Part shown: positions 18,718 to 28,222 of the stretch, piece after piece
Layout: every line of letters starts with the position of its first letter
Position numbering within the stretch: the stretch's first letter is position 1
DNA from: Vibrio tubiashii ATCC 19109
GTDB lineage: Bacteria; Pseudomonadota; Gammaproteobacteria; Enterobacterales; Vibrionaceae
Length of the DNA stretch: 64,000 bases
Assembly (NCBI RefSeq): GCF_000772105.1
Contig: NZ_CP009355.1
Location: forward strand, 806,001-870,000
Direction of reading: 5' to 3'
The notes under the pieces: model-generated
The model's database searches: none
Told to the model about the DNA's origin: nothing
Seen by the model: only the letters and a program-made list of their open reading frames with translations
Translations under genes and position numbers: made by a program

Positions 18718-19977
18718 ATGTCGACACAATTTGAAGCACTAGGGCTTTGCTCAACACTTACCCAAACCACTGACAAACTCGGTTTTAGCCAACCAACCGA
18801 AGTACAGGCTCAGGCTATTCCACATGTTCTTGAGGGTGCAGATGTCCTTGCTGGTGCTCAGACCGGAACGGGTAAAACCGCGGCCTTTGGCCTGCCAATA
18901 TTGCATAAGCTACTTGCGTCCGATGTGAAGCGCGATCCTCAAAGCAACGATGTGCTCGCTCTGGTCCTTGTCCCAACACGTGAGTTAGCTCAACAGGTGT
19001 ACGATAACTTAGTTCAATATGCGCAAGAGACGACAATAAAAATCGTCACTGCCTACGGTGGTACAAGCATGAACGTACAGACTCGTAACCTGAGCGAGGG
19101 GTGTGACATACTCATTGCTACACCCGGGCGTCTGCTCGATCATATGTTCTGCAAAAACATCAACTTGTTCAAAACGCAATACTTAATACTGGATGAAGCA
19201 GACCGAATGTTGGATATGGGCTTTATGCCAGATATCAAACGCATCCTTAAGCGCTGCAATGAAGAGCGTCAAACTCTGTTCTTTTCTGCAACCTTTGATA
19301 AACGTATCAAAACCATCGCTTATAAAATGCTCAATGAGCCGGTAGAAGTTCAAGTAACCCCTTCCAATAGTACGGCCGAAACAGTAAAGCAGATGGTGTA
19401 TCCGGTTGATAAAAAACGCAAAGCTGAACTGTTGGCGTACTTAATTGGCTCAAGAAATTGGCAACAAGTGCTGGTGTTTACTAAAACCAAGCAAGGGAGT
19501 GATGCACTGGCGAAAGAGCTTAAACTTGACGGCATCAAAGCAGCTTCGATCAATGGCGATAAAAGCCAAGGAGCACGTCAGAAAGCGCTGGATGATTTTA
19601 AGTCAGGCCAAGTACGAGCGCTTATTGCTACCGATGTAGCCGCTCGTGGTCTCGATATTCAGCAACTTGAGCAGGTCGTTAACTTCGATATGCCATACAA
19701 ATCGGAGGACTACGTTCATCGTATCGGTCGAACTGGTCGCGCTGGAAAAGAAGGATTTGCGGTATCTTTAATGAGTCGCGATGAAGAGTACCTACTCGAA
19801 GCAATAGAACGCTTATTGGACAGCAAACTGCCTCAAGAGTGGTTACAAGGCTTTGAACCGAGTTTGATAGAAGAAGTCGAACCCGAAAAATCCCCACGTC
19901 GTAGAGGTCGTAACTCAGACAAGCGCAAAATGAAGGCGAAGCTTAAGATTCACGCCAATCGTGGCAAAAGAAAATAG
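18718..19977 (+). CDS. DEAD-box RNA helicase, RhlE-like
   Basis: A 419-residue helicase. I chose the ATG at 18718 (N-terminus MSTQFEALGLC), not the upstream TTG, because it begins at the normal Q-motif distance. Motifs: AQTGTGKT, PTRELAQQ, LDEADRMLDMGF, FFSATF, DVAARGLD and HRIGRTGRAG. The C-terminal 45 residues are a basic tail rich in Arg and Lys. Core sequence resembles RhlE-type helicases, which act in ribosome maturation and RNA decay. It follows acpH by 36 bases on the same strand. Exact subfamily is uncertain. Confidence 0.85.
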   Translation: MSTQFEALGLCSTLTQTTDKLGFSQPTEVQAQAIPHVLEGADVLAGAQTGTGKTAAFGLPILHKLLASDVKRDPQSNDVLALVLVPTRELAQQVYDNLVQYAQETTIKIVTAYGGTSMNVQTRNLSEGCDILIATPGRLLDHMFCKNINLFKTQYLILDEADRMLDMGFMPDIKRILKRCNEERQTLFFSATFDKRIKTIAYKMLNEPVEVQVTPSNSTAETVKQMVYPVDKKRKAELLAYLIGSRNWQQVLVFTKTKQGSDALAKELKLDGIKAASINGDKSQGARQKALDDFKSGQVRALIATDVAARGLDIQQLEQVVNFDMPYKSEDYVHRIGRTGRAGKEGFAVSLMSRDEEYLLEAIERLLDSKLPQEWLQGFEPSLIEEVEPEKSPRRRGRNSDKRKMKAKLKIHANRGKRK

Positions 19978-20030
19978 AAAAATAAAGAGGGCTCTGGTTG
20001 ACGAAAACATAGCTCTTTTATCAAGGAATA

Positions 20031-20555
20031 ATGACAAGGAACTCGTTAGTGAAATTGGCACTCATTACATTAAAAGATGCTGAAGCCTTGCTGGAGTTTG
20101 AACTGGACAACAAAGCTTGGTTTGAAGAATTTATTCCGCCACGTGAAGAAGGTTTTTATTCGATACAAGGTGTGCAGCAACATATCCGTGAGTTCCTGCT
20201 TGACTATCAATGCAATGAAATGATCCCGCTGCTTATCAAAAGTCTTGATAATCAAATCATCGGCAGGATCAATCTGACTAATCTCGACTCAGTGCGTCGC
20301 AGTGCTCATTTGGGTTATCGAGTTGGCAAAGCGTCAACGAACCAAGGTGTGGCTAAGTGGGCTGTTTCCGAAGTGACGAAATTAGTCGAACAAAAAGGGA
20401 TAAAAAAGGTTTTTGCTTACGCTGCACTAGAAAACCCTGCATCGCAGAAAGTGCTGACTAATAATGGGTTTCAACCAGTGAAAGTCGTTCAAGATTATGC
20501 GGAGCTGCATGGCAAGTCGATCGATTGTATCGAGTTTAGACTTTTGGTCGGGTAA
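20031..20555 (+). CDS. GNAT-family N-acetyltransferase, RimJ/RimL-like
   Basis: A 174-residue GNAT protein. The N-terminus has the segment FELDNKAWFEEFIPPRE typical of RimJ/RimL relatives. The acetyl-CoA-binding loop after the beta-bulge reads GYRVGKASTNQGVAKWA (about residues 102-118), a degenerate form of R/QxxGxG/A. The C-terminal half has the usual ENPASQKVLTNNGF turn. These enzymes acetylate protein N-termini or small amines; substrate unknown. It lies 53 bases after the helicase gene. Start codon ATG at 20031 is provisional; a GTG slightly downstream is possible. Confidence 0.78.
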   Translation: MTRNSLVKLALITLKDAEALLEFELDNKAWFEEFIPPREEGFYSIQGVQQHIREFLLDYQCNEMIPLLIKSLDNQIIGRINLTNLDSVRRSAHLGYRVGKASTNQGVAKWAVSEVTKLVEQKGIKKVFAYAALENPASQKVLTNNGFQPVKVVQDYAELHGKSIDCIEFRLLVG

Positions 20556-20744
20556 AGCCGGAAGCATTTAAGTAAAATACTGCAAAGCAATTCCACAATA
20601 AAGATCTCTTAGTTATCAATAAACTAAAGTGCTACTTTACTCAATGACTATCACTGTGCTTGGTTTCGATATCTTGACTTAACCCCCGTATAGACTATTA
20701 CTTAGCGATAGCACAAAGGTTTATCCATAGATTCATTGGGGGCT

Positions 20745-21521
20745 ATGATGAGATTACTTTTGACACTATTATCTACGCTTTTACTGTCTGGTGTTGCCGT
20801 CGCGAAAACCGATATTACGATTTACGGCGACGACACATACCCACCTTATTCCTACGTTGAAAGCGGCAGGCTTACCGGGATTTATACCGTCATCCTAGAA
20901 AACATTTTTGCCAAAATGCCTGACTATAACATTACCTTGAAAGGAACTCCTTGGAAGCGAGGTTTATCTCAAATTGAAGGTAGTAAAATATTCGCGCTTT
21001 ACCCACCCTATAAGCGTCCAGAACAGAGACCTTATATGGAATACGATGTACCAATCTTGGATGAGAAACTGGTTGTTGTATGCCAAAAGTCAGTATTAAG
21101 CACTGCTAGGCCAAATTGGCCTGGTGATTATATGGGCTTAACTATCGGTAATAACGCGGGCTTTTCTGCTGGTGGCGATGAATTTTGGTCAGCAGTGAAA
21201 GCAGGGCAGATTAAAGTAACTGAAACCAAAGGGACGCCTAAGAATCTATTGAAGCTAATCGCTGGGCGCATCGATTGCTATATGAATGATGCTTTATCCA
21301 TACAGTGGGAGCTTAAGAAATTACAAAATGAAGGCAAGTATGATGGTCAAAGCGTGATTGAAGGCGCAACCATTAGTTCAGAGCAGGGTTTTTTAGGCAT
21401 TGTTACTAACGGCTCTGGTTATCCTTATAAAGAAAGCTTCAAAGCTGAATATCACAAAATACTATCTGAAATGAAGCAAAGTGGTGAAATAGATAGGATC
21501 GTAAATGACTTCATTAAGTAA
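20745..21521 (+). CDS. Periplasmic solute-binding protein, family 3
   Basis: A 258-residue exported protein with a signal peptide (MMRLLLTLLSTLLLSGVAVA, cleaved near AVAK). The mature part has the family-3 SBP pattern: TIYGDDTYPPYSYVESGRLTGIYTVI at the front and ASP/amino-acid-type hinge regions. No ABC permease genes are adjacent, so it may be an orphan receptor-like protein or work with a distant transporter, as often in vibrios. Two ATGs in a row at 20745 and 20748 follow TTGGGGG; the first is taken. Ligand unknown. Confidence 0.82.
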   Translation: MMRLLLTLLSTLLLSGVAVAKTDITIYGDDTYPPYSYVESGRLTGIYTVILENIFAKMPDYNITLKGTPWKRGLSQIEGSKIFALYPPYKRPEQRPYMEYDVPILDEKLVVVCQKSVLSTARPNWPGDYMGLTIGNNAGFSAGGDEFWSAVKAGQIKVTETKGTPKNLLKLIAGRIDCYMNDALSIQWELKKLQNEGKYDGQSVIEGATISSEQGFLGIVTNGSGYPYKESFKAEYHKILSEMKQSGEIDRIVNDFIK

Positions 21522-21536
21522 ACAGAACTGGGATAA

Positions 21537-21566
21537 AAAACGGAAGCCGAGGCTTCCGTTTTTTAT
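21537..21566. terminator. Bidirectional terminator between the binding-protein and desaturase genes
   Basis: AAAACGGAAGCC / GGCTTCCGTTTT with a 2-base loop gives a long stem with A and T runs on the two sides, suited to end transcripts from both converging genes. Confidence 0.85.
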
Positions 21567-21567
21567 A

Positions 21568-22695
21568 TTAAGCGTATTGGGCAACCATGCTTTCCCAACT
21601 CTTTCTTTGGGTGGCAAGCTCTTGCTTCATTTGCTGATAGCGAAGTTTAAGTAGCGATTTCTCATACTTCTTGGCAAGGTCATTTTTCTTTGCCTCGAGC
21701 ACCTGCTTCTGCACATCGTAGTAATCAGACATTTTACCCATCAGGGCTTCAAACTCTTTATTCAACGCTTCGTTAAGCAGTGCTGCGTTAGGCAGTTTAC
21801 TAATGTTTCGCGATGCGGTGCTTAGGGATTGTTTAGCTTTGGCTTTTTCAATGATCAGCTTAGGCGTAACGCGAAGCTTCTTCGTTAGACCAAACCAAGA
21901 GCAAGATTTGATCAACCATTTGGTAGGATCGTACTGCCACCAATAGATGCCATTACGGTAGTCGTTCTCAAAGATATGGTGGTAGTTGTGGTAACCCTCG
22001 CCGAATGTAAACACAGCAAGCACAGCGTTATCACGAGCGGTATTCTTGTCTGTGTATGGCTGGCTTCCCCAGATGTGCGCCAAAGAGTTAATGAAAAACG
22101 TCGAATGATGGCTAAGCACTAACCTCAAAACGCCAACAATTAGAAGCATACCTAAGACATCACCGTGTAATAATCCAAGCGCGATAGGGATACCAAAGTT
22201 AGTCGCAATGGCTAAAGGTACGTAATACTTGTGTTGCCACATAACGATTTTGTCTTTCTGCAGATCACGGCAATTGCTGTAGTTCTCAAAAGTATTTGCA
22301 TTGTACTCTCGCAACATCCAGCCAATATGGGAAAACCAGAATCCGCGTTTCGCTGAATATGGGTCTTTGTCGTTGTTATCGACATGCTTATGGTGAATGC
22401 GGTGATCCGAACTCCAATGCAGCGCACTGTTTTGGAGTGCAAATGCGCCACCTAAGGCGAAAAGGAGCCGCAAAGACCAGTGAGCTTCATAGGTTTTGTG
22501 GGACCAAAGGCGATGATAACCCGCCGTGATTGAAAGGTTACAGAAAGAGAACGCGACTAAAAACCAAACTAGGTGCTCGACGCCGTAACCCGAGGTCATG
22601 CCATACCAGGGCATGACAGCAACAGCGACGATAAAAGAGGATAAGAAGATAAATACATTTAACCAAATCAGAGGTGGTTTGCTAGAGCCCGACAT
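21568..22695 (-). CDS. Acyl-CoA/acyl-lipid fatty acid desaturase
   Basis: A 375-residue integral-membrane desaturase. Three histidine boxes are intact: HRLWSH (His61-66), HRIHH (98-102) and HNYHH (236-240), which bind the di-iron centre. Hydrophobic helices flank them. The segment after about residue 285 is a charged, Lys/Glu-rich coiled-coil tail ending near the C-terminus, an extension beyond the core enzyme. Predicted role: introducing a delta-9-type double bond into acyl chains for membrane fluidity. A FabR-like operator overlaps the promoter region. Regiochemistry is inferred. Confidence 0.9.
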   Translation of the reverse strand: MSGSSKPPLIWLNVFIFLSSFIVAVAVMPWYGMTSGYGVEHLVWFLVAFSFCNLSITAGYHRLWSHKTYEAHWSLRLLFALGGAFALQNSALHWSSDHRIHHKHVDNNDKDPYSAKRGFWFSHIGWMLREYNANTFENYSNCRDLQKDKIVMWQHKYYVPLAIATNFGIPIALGLLHGDVLGMLLIVGVLRLVLSHHSTFFINSLAHIWGSQPYTDKNTARDNAVLAVFTFGEGYHNYHHIFENDYRNGIYWWQYDPTKWLIKSCSWFGLTKKLRVTPKLIIEKAKAKQSLSTASRNISKLPNAALLNEALNKEFEALMGKMSDYYDVQKQVLEAKKNDLAKKYEKSLLKLRYQQMKQELATQRKSWESMVAQYA

Positions 22696-22735
22696 GGTGA
22701 TTTCCTTTCAGCTAACAGTTGTGCGCTAGAATATC

Positions 22736-22753
22736 AGCGTACAAGTGTAAGTC
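22736..22753 (-). promoter_or_regulatory. FabR-like operator upstream of the desaturase gene
   Basis: AGCGTACAAGTGTAAGTC closely resembles the E. coli fabA/fabB FabR site (AGCGTACA followed by an inverted half TGTACGCT): the left half is perfect and the right half matches at about 5 of 8 positions. It is 41 bases before the desaturase start, in promoter position. Confidence 0.6.
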
Positions 22754-22949
22754 AAACGGAATTAAGGAGTTTGATGTCTAACTCACGCCTTTAGTGCATC
22801 GAATATGTAACTAAGTTTGTAATCGTTGGTTTGGCTAGATAATTATTCAATTTCTTGCGTAACTAGTTTCAGAATGTTTGGCTTTTAGTTAAATGTTTTA
22901 TAGTATGAAGAGGTAAGCAATCCTTACAGGAAGTAATAAGGAACTATAA

Positions 22950-23510
22950 ATGGAATTAAAAGTAGCTGAATATAGCGACTATGAGCGCATTGCTACTCTG
23001 CATGCTCAGAGCTGGAAGCTGTTCTACCAAGGTATTTTGGGCAAAGACTTTCTTGAGAACGAAGTTCTCGATGAAAGAATGGCTATTTGGCAAACACGTC
23101 TTATCAATCCTCCCTTCAACCAACATGTTCTTCTTATAGAAGAAGGAGGTTTACTATGCGGGTTTATTTGCGCATTCGGTAACCACGACTTTGAGAAAGG
23201 CACCATTATTGATGCATTGCATGTTGACCCCTCATATAGGGGTAGGGGTGTTGGGGTTAAGCTTCTTTCGGAAATGGCGAAGTGGATCGCACAATACTTT
23301 CCTGATAACGGAGTTTACCTTGAAGTAATGAAAGACAACAAACAAGCTGTAGACTTCTATGAACACCTTGGCGGTGACTGTCATCTCGAGCGCTTATGGA
23401 ATGCTCCGTGTGGTAATAAAGTTCCAGAGTTAGTCTATACATGGAATTCAGGAAATGATTTGACGTGCAGCGTTGAATCTCACATAAAGTTAGACGTTGT
23501 AACAGGTTGA
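22950..23510 (+). CDS. GNAT-family N-acetyltransferase
   Basis: A 186-residue GNAT protein. N-terminal helix reads YERIATLHAQSWKLFYQG, common in GNATs acting on small molecules. The acetyl-CoA pyrophosphate loop is perfect: DPSYRGRGVGVKLL (about residues 92-105). The later KDNKQAVDFYEHLGG turn is also conserved. The last 25 residues diverge from the family core. Preceded by AAGGAACTATAAATG. Stands alone between the divergent desaturase gene and the efflux operon. Substrate unknown. Confidence 0.85.
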   Translation: MELKVAEYSDYERIATLHAQSWKLFYQGILGKDFLENEVLDERMAIWQTRLINPPFNQHVLLIEEGGLLCGFICAFGNHDFEKGTIIDALHVDPSYRGRGVGVKLLSEMAKWIAQYFPDNGVYLEVMKDNKQAVDFYEHLGGDCHLERLWNAPCGNKVPELVYTWNSGNDLTCSVESHIKLDVVTG

Positions 23511-23610
23511 AACAAATAAGCCTATAACCCTGATATTTCTCGGACATTTGCTTTGTGGCCGTTAGGTAGTTTTAGATAAGCCCATTTATTAATTACCTAA
23601 CGGTCTATTC

Positions 23611-24729
23611 ATGAAAAATAAGATACTCTTCACAGCGCTCAGTAGTGCGCTTTTTCTCGTAGGATGCGGCGAAACTACACAAGGAAAAAATCAAGTTCCA
23701 GCCCAATTGGTTGTCGCCGAGCAAGCGAAATTCACTTCTCATCAACAAAGCAAATCGTATATTGGCCGTGTCGAGGCGGTTGAAGATACCAACATCACAG
23801 CGCAGGTGACTGGTTACCTTAAATCTCGCCATTTTGAAGAAGGGCAAATGGTCGAAGCAGGTCAGCTGCTCTACACGATTGAGCCATCTTCTTTTGAAGC
23901 GCAACTTGCCAGCGCAAAAGCGGAGCTTGCACAAGCAACAGCGAATCTTAAAAAAGCAGAACTTGATTTTAAGCGTGGTGAAAACCTGTTACCTAAAGGC
24001 AGCATTTCCCAGTCTGAGTTCGATAACTTAAATGCTGCGCTTCTTGGTGCTAAGGCTCAAGTAGAAGCGGGTAAAGCACAATTGCATTTGGCCGAAGTTA
24101 ACCTTTCATATACCCAGATCAAAGCCCCATTTTCAGGCCGAATCGCGCAAAGTAAAGTGAGCACGGGTGATCTCGTCTCTCCACAGTCAGGAATTCTTAC
24201 CACGTTGGTTAGCTTAGACCCAATCCATACAAGCTTTAGTGTGAGTGAGCGTGAGCGCCTTGAACTCGGAATGGACAGAGTCAAAGGGGACGGCGATGTT
24301 GATCTAGTCGAAGTGCAAATTGTACTTGAAAACGGTCAACCTTATGAATATCTAGGTCAGCTTGATTTTCTTGGAAATCGTATTGACCTAAATACGGGCA
24401 CACTTGCTATGCGTGCGGTAGTAAACAACCCAGACTATCGTTTACTTCCAGGACAACATATTCGTGTTGAGTTGCGTGAGAAAGAAGCGACTGATGTGGT
24501 AGTTGTGCCACGTCGTGCAGTACAAACGGACCTAGAAGGTAACTTTGTCATGGTCGTTGCGGAAGGCAATGTCGCTGAGCGAAGAAATGTTGAATTGGGT
24601 CGACAGCTTGAGCAGGGAATCATTGTTCAAAGTGGTATTAGCGCAGATGAACAAGTGATTACCCAGGGCCTACAACGTATCCGAAATGGCGTTCCTGTGC
24701 GTTTTGACGAAAAGTCTGCAGCTGAATAA
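23611..24729 (+). CDS. RND efflux periplasmic adaptor (membrane fusion protein)
   Basis: A 372-residue AcrA/MexA-family adaptor. The signal peptide ends in a lipobox (FLVGC, Cys19), so it is an inner-membrane lipoprotein. After it come a first beta-barrel strand and biotinyl-lipoyl half (GQLLYTIEPSSFEAQL), a helical hairpin (about residues 95-165, rich in Ala/Lys/Glu), the second lipoyl half (TQIKAPFSGRIAQSKVSTGDLVSPQ) and the beta-barrel plus membrane-proximal domain. Bridges the pump to an outer-membrane channel, which is not encoded nearby. Followed 10 bases later by its pump. Confidence 0.92.
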   Translation: MKNKILFTALSSALFLVGCGETTQGKNQVPAQLVVAEQAKFTSHQQSKSYIGRVEAVEDTNITAQVTGYLKSRHFEEGQMVEAGQLLYTIEPSSFEAQLASAKAELAQATANLKKAELDFKRGENLLPKGSISQSEFDNLNAALLGAKAQVEAGKAQLHLAEVNLSYTQIKAPFSGRIAQSKVSTGDLVSPQSGILTTLVSLDPIHTSFSVSERERLELGMDRVKGDGDVDLVEVQIVLENGQPYEYLGQLDFLGNRIDLNTGTLAMRAVVNNPDYRLLPGQHIRVELREKEATDVVVVPRRAVQTDLEGNFVMVVAEGNVAERRNVELGRQLEQGIIVQSGISADEQVITQGLQRIRNGVPVRFDEKSAAE

Positions 24730-24739
24730 CGAGGTCTAA

Positions 24740-27700
24740 ATGTTAAGTCGCTTCTTTATCCAGCGTCCTAAGTTCGCGCTGGTCATTTCAATAATACTTA
24801 CGCTCGCAGGTGCAATCTCGCTAATGATTTTGCCCGTTGCTGAGTACCCAAAAATCAGCCCTCCATCGGTTAACGTTTCTGCCTACTACACAGGTGCTAG
24901 TGCAGAAGTCGTTGAACAGGCTATAGCCGATCCTATAGAAACTTCCGTTAATGGCGTTGAGAACATGATTTATATGTCCTCAAAAAGCGCGAATGACGGT
25001 TCGTACAGCTTAAATGTGACCTTTGATGTTGGTACAGACCCTGATATGGCTCAGGTAAACGTGCAAAACCGAGTGTCGCAGATTGAGTCTAAGCTGCCGC
25101 AAGAAGTACGTATGGTTGGAGTGACAGTTCAAAAGCAGTCACCAGATATGTTGATGGTGCTGAACTTCTACTCGCCAGACGGTAAGTATGATGACAAGTT
25201 CCTGATCAACTATATCAACCTAAACGTTAAAGATCAGTTGGCGCGCGTTAAAGGTATCAGTAACGTTAACGTTATTGGTGGTGGCGAATACGCTATGCGT
25301 GTTTGGTTAGATCCTGAAAAAATGGCTAATCTAAACCTGACCACAAGTGATGTTTATTCTGCACTAGCGGAACAGAACGTTCAGGTAGCCGCAGGTCGAG
25401 TGGGTGCAGCGCCATACAGCAGTGCACAAGAAGTTCAGTTTAACCTAGTGACCAAAGGCCGTTTGGAAAGCGTCGATGAATTTGAAAATGTCGTTTTACG
25501 TGCAAACAGTGATGGCTCTACTGTTTACTTGAAAGATGTTGCGCGAGTTGAACTCGGCAAGAAATTCTACGACGGTACAGGTAAATTCCGTGGTCAAGAT
25601 GCTTCAATAGTCGTGCTTTCTCTGCAGTCAGATGCCAACGCGCTAGAAAGTGGTGCGGCGGTCATGGAGTTGCTTGAGAAGTTAAGCACCAACTTCCCAG
25701 AAGGCATGGTGTACGAAACCAGTTATGACACAACGCTATTTGTCTCGGAATCGATTAAAGGTGTAGTTAAGACGCTCATCGAAGCCATCTTGCTGGTTAT
25801 TGCGGTTACCTATCTTTTCTTGGGTAGTGCGCGTGCGACGCTAATTCCAGTCGTGGCGATTCCAGTGTCTTTGATTGGTACGTTTGCCATCATGCAAGCC
25901 ACCGGCTTCACCATCAATACCGTAACCCTGTTTGGTCTTATTCTAGCCATCGGTATTGTAGTTGATGACGCCATATTGGTGATTGAAAACGTCGACACAA
26001 CCATGGCCAAGGATCCTTCCATTAGTCCGAGAAAGGCAACTTTGATCGCGATGAAGGAAGTAACAGGGCCAATCATTACCTCAACATTAGTCTTGCTCGC
26101 GGTATTCCTGCCAGTAGCGATGTTGCCGGGCATTACAGGGATCATGTACAGACAGTTTGCGTTAACGATCTGTATTTCGGTAGTAATCTCATCCATCAAT
26201 GCGTTAACACTATCGCCAGCTCTGTGTTCTCTGGTTCTAAAACAAGGCGGTGGCAACACAGCTCGTTGGTTTACCGCGTTTAATGCGGGTTTAGAAAAAG
26301 TAACCGCTCGTTATGGGCAAGTGGCAGGTTTCCTTGTTAAGAAGAGCGTGCTACTGGTTACCTTCTTTATTGTGGCCGTCGCAGCGGTAAGTTTCTTTGC
26401 TAAAACAACCTCTACTGCCTTTGTTCCGCAAGAAGATAAGGGCATCTTACTGGTTAACGTTCAGCTGCCGGATGCGGCTTCATTATCACGAACTGAAGAA
26501 GTCACAGAACAGCTCATAAAAATTGTTGAGCAAGAGCCAGGCGTAGAGGGCGTAACGGTTGCAAACGGTTATGCGTTTATGACTGGAGCGTCGGCTTCCA
26601 ATGGTGCATCACTGTTTATCAAACTGCATGACTGGGACACGCGGAAGGCGTTAGAAGGGGAACACTCAGCTGATGCAATAGGACAGCGAATTAACGCTCG
26701 TGCTGCGAACGAATTACCGCAGGCAATTGTATTTGCAATGGGTGCACCAGCGGTCCCGGGCATGGGAGCGGCTTCCGGATTTGAGTTCGTGCTTGAAGAT
26801 AGCCTAGGCAGAAGCCGCACTGACCTAGAGATGGTGATGGGGCAAATGATCGAAGAGGCGAACAAACAGCCAGAAATCGCATTTACTTTCAGCACATTCC
26901 GTGCAAGTGTCCCTCACTATTACGTTGATATTGATCGCGAGAAGGCTCAACAACTTGGCGTTCCTCTCTCTAGCGTATTTCAGACGCTACAGGGTAACTT
27001 GGGCTCGTTGTATGTAAATGATTTCAACTTATTCGGTAAGAACTTCCAAGTGACGATGCAAGCGGACGGAGAACACCGCCGCGGTATGGAAGACTTAGAG
27101 CGTTTCCATGTACGTTCATCGAGTGGGGAAATGATTCCTCTAAGTACACTGGTTAGCTACGAGCAAATCTTTGAACCAGACGTTGCATGGCGATACAACA
27201 TGTATCGTAGTGCGGTGATTCAAGGTCAACCTGCTCCTGGTTACTCAAGTGGTGATGCCATTGCAGCGATGGAACGCGTTGCTGCTGAATTGCTACCGCA
27301 GGGTTACCAATATGAATGGACTGGCATGGCATACCAAGAGGTGCTTGCCGGAAACCAAGCGATATTCGCTTTCGCTCTAGCGCTCATCTTTATCTACTTA
27401 TTCATGGTGGCACAGTATGAGAGTTGGACCATTCCATTGGCTATTATATTGGTTGTGCCTGTCGCAACTCTAGGTTCATTCCTTGCGTTGAACTTAACCG
27501 GAACTCCGCTGAACTTATATGCGCAAATCGGTCTCGTTCTACTTATAGCGCTAGCGGCGAAGAACGCAATCTTGATTGTGGAGTTCGCCAAGGTGGAGCG
27601 TGAAGAGAAGGATGTTCCAATCGACGATGCTGCTGTAGAAGGTGGTAAGCTACGTTTCCGTGCCGTTAACATGACGTCGTGGTCGTTTATCTTGGGCATT

Positions 27701-27892
27701 TTCCCTCTGATATTCGCTTCAGGCGCAGGACATGTAAGCCAAAACTCACTCGGTATTTCGTTGATTGGTGGCCTGTTGTGTGTGCTATTAGCAGGTACAT
27801 TCTTAATTCCGGGCTTTTACGCATTCGTTCAGCGTCGACGAGAGAAGGCACATGGTGGCAATACCAAATTGATTCCTTTAGATGACGAGTAA
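24740..27892 (+). CDS. RND multidrug efflux transporter (HAE1 family)
   Basis: A 1050-residue pump, full length for AcrB-type transporters. TM1 begins [20 protein letters not shown]. The TM4 proton-relay motif [13 protein letters not shown] has the two essential Asp residues, and the matching TM10 Lys lies in the segment [14 protein letters not shown]. Two large periplasmic loops flank the central helices. Exports drugs, dyes or bile salts with proton antiport as a trimer together with the upstream adaptor; substrates cannot be read from sequence. No TetR-type regulator is adjacent. Downstream there is a clear terminator. Confidence 0.94.
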   Translation: MLSRFFIQRPKFALVISIILTLAGAISLMILPVAEYPKISPPSVNVSAYYTGASAEVVEQAIADPIETSVNGVENMIYMSSKSANDGSYSLNVTFDVGTDPDMAQVNVQNRVSQIESKLPQEVRMVGVTVQKQSPDMLMVLNFYSPDGKYDDKFLINYINLNVKDQLARVKGISNVNVIGGGEYAMRVWLDPEKMANLNLTTSDVYSALAEQNVQVAAGRVGAAPYSSAQEVQFNLVTKGRLESVDEFENVVLRANSDGSTVYLKDVARVELGKKFYDGTGKFRGQDASIVVLSLQSDANALESGAAVMELLEKLSTNFPEGMVYETSYDTTLFVSESIKGVVKTLIEAILLVIAVTYLFLGSARATLIPVVAIPVSLIGTFAIMQATGFTINTVTLFGLILAIGIVVDDAILVIENVDTTMAKDPSISPRKATLIAMKEVTGPIITSTLVLLAVFLPVAMLPGITGIMYRQFALTICISVVISSINALTLSPALCSLVLKQGGGNTARWFTAFNAGLEKVTARYGQVAGFLVKKSVLLVTFFIVAVAAVSFFAKTTSTAFVPQEDKGILLVNVQLPDAASLSRTEEVTEQLIKIVEQEPGVEGVTVANGYAFMTGASASNGASLFIKLHDWDTRKALEGEHSADAIGQRINARAANELPQAIVFAMGAPAVPGMGAASGFEFVLEDSLGRSRTDLEMVMGQMIEEANKQPEIAFTFSTFRASVPHYYVDIDREKAQQLGVPLSSVFQTLQGNLGSLYVNDFNLFGKNFQVTMQADGEHRRGMEDLERFHVRSSSGEMIPLSTLVSYEQIFEPDVAWRYNMYRSAVIQGQPAPGYSSGDAIAAMERVAAELLPQGYQYEWTGMAYQEVLAGNQAIFAFALALIFIYLFMVAQYESWTIPLAIILVVPVATLGSFLALNLTGTPLNLYAQIGLVLLIALAAKNAILIVEFAKVEREEKDVPIDDAAVEGGKLRFRAVNMTSWSFILGIFPLIFASGAGHVSQNSLGISLIGGLLCVLLAGTFLIPGFYAFVQRRREKAHGGNTKLIPLDDE

Positions 27893-27906
27893 CGTTTGGT
27901 AAATTC

Positions 27907-27942
27907 AAAATCCCCTCAGCTGATTAGCGAGGGGATTTTTTG
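27907..27942 (+). terminator. Terminator after the RND operon
   Basis: AAAATCCCCTC (27907-27917) pairs with GAGGGGATTTT (27929-27939), followed by more T residues, 15 bases after the pump gene stop. Confidence 0.9.
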
Positions 27943-27965
27943 TATTTAGAATTTGGAGAATAAGC

Positions 27966-28187
27966 ATGAGACTCTTCTTTAATGTGTTCGGCAATAAAAT
28001 GTCTGTAGAAAGAAAAGGAGAAGAGTGGTTACTGTATCAAGAATCAGATACTTCAATTCGCCGAAGGGTTTACGATATCTATATCCCTAGTGATATAGAT
28101 TGTGACCAACTCGCCCAATACTTGGCTGATATGTATCATGAAAACGCGACAGAGAGATTTTCATCGGTAGAAAAAATAAAGCCCTAA
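27966..28187 (+). CDS. 73-residue conserved hypothetical protein
   Basis: A small cytoplasmic protein, 73 residues, with no signal peptide or membrane span. The pattern RLFFNVFGNKMSVERKGEEWLLYQESD...RRRVYDIYIP suggests a small beta-sheet followed by a helix (LAQYLADMYHEN). It resembles a gammaproteobacterial family of about 70-residue proteins that I recall as DUF7661, with low certainty. ATG preceded by TTGGAGAATAAGC, an acceptable ribosome site. It lies between the RND terminator and its own terminator, so it is a separate unit. Function unknown. Confidence 0.7.
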   Translation: MRLFFNVFGNKMSVERKGEEWLLYQESDTSIRRRVYDIYIPSDIDCDQLAQYLADMYHENATERFSSVEKIKP

Positions 28188-28207
28188 CCAACAGGTTAGG
28201 GCTTTGT
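28173..28207. terminator. Bidirectional terminator between the 73-residue gene and the chemoreceptor
   Basis: AAAGCCCTAACC (28178-28189) / GGTTAGGGCTTT (28194-28205), a perfect 12-bp stem with a 4-base loop, serving both converging genes. It overlaps the end of the 73-residue gene. Confidence 0.85.
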
Positions 28208-28222
28208 CGATAGCTGAGCCGA

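Noticed and set aside
12897..19977. Similarity between the two DEAD-box helicase genes as a duplication
   Set aside because: They share only the universal helicase motifs; C-termini and neighbours differ.
25810..26259. 149-codon antisense frame in the RND pump gene
   Set aside because: It follows the reverse of a strongly conserved protein, with no promoter or ribosome site; a shadow frame.
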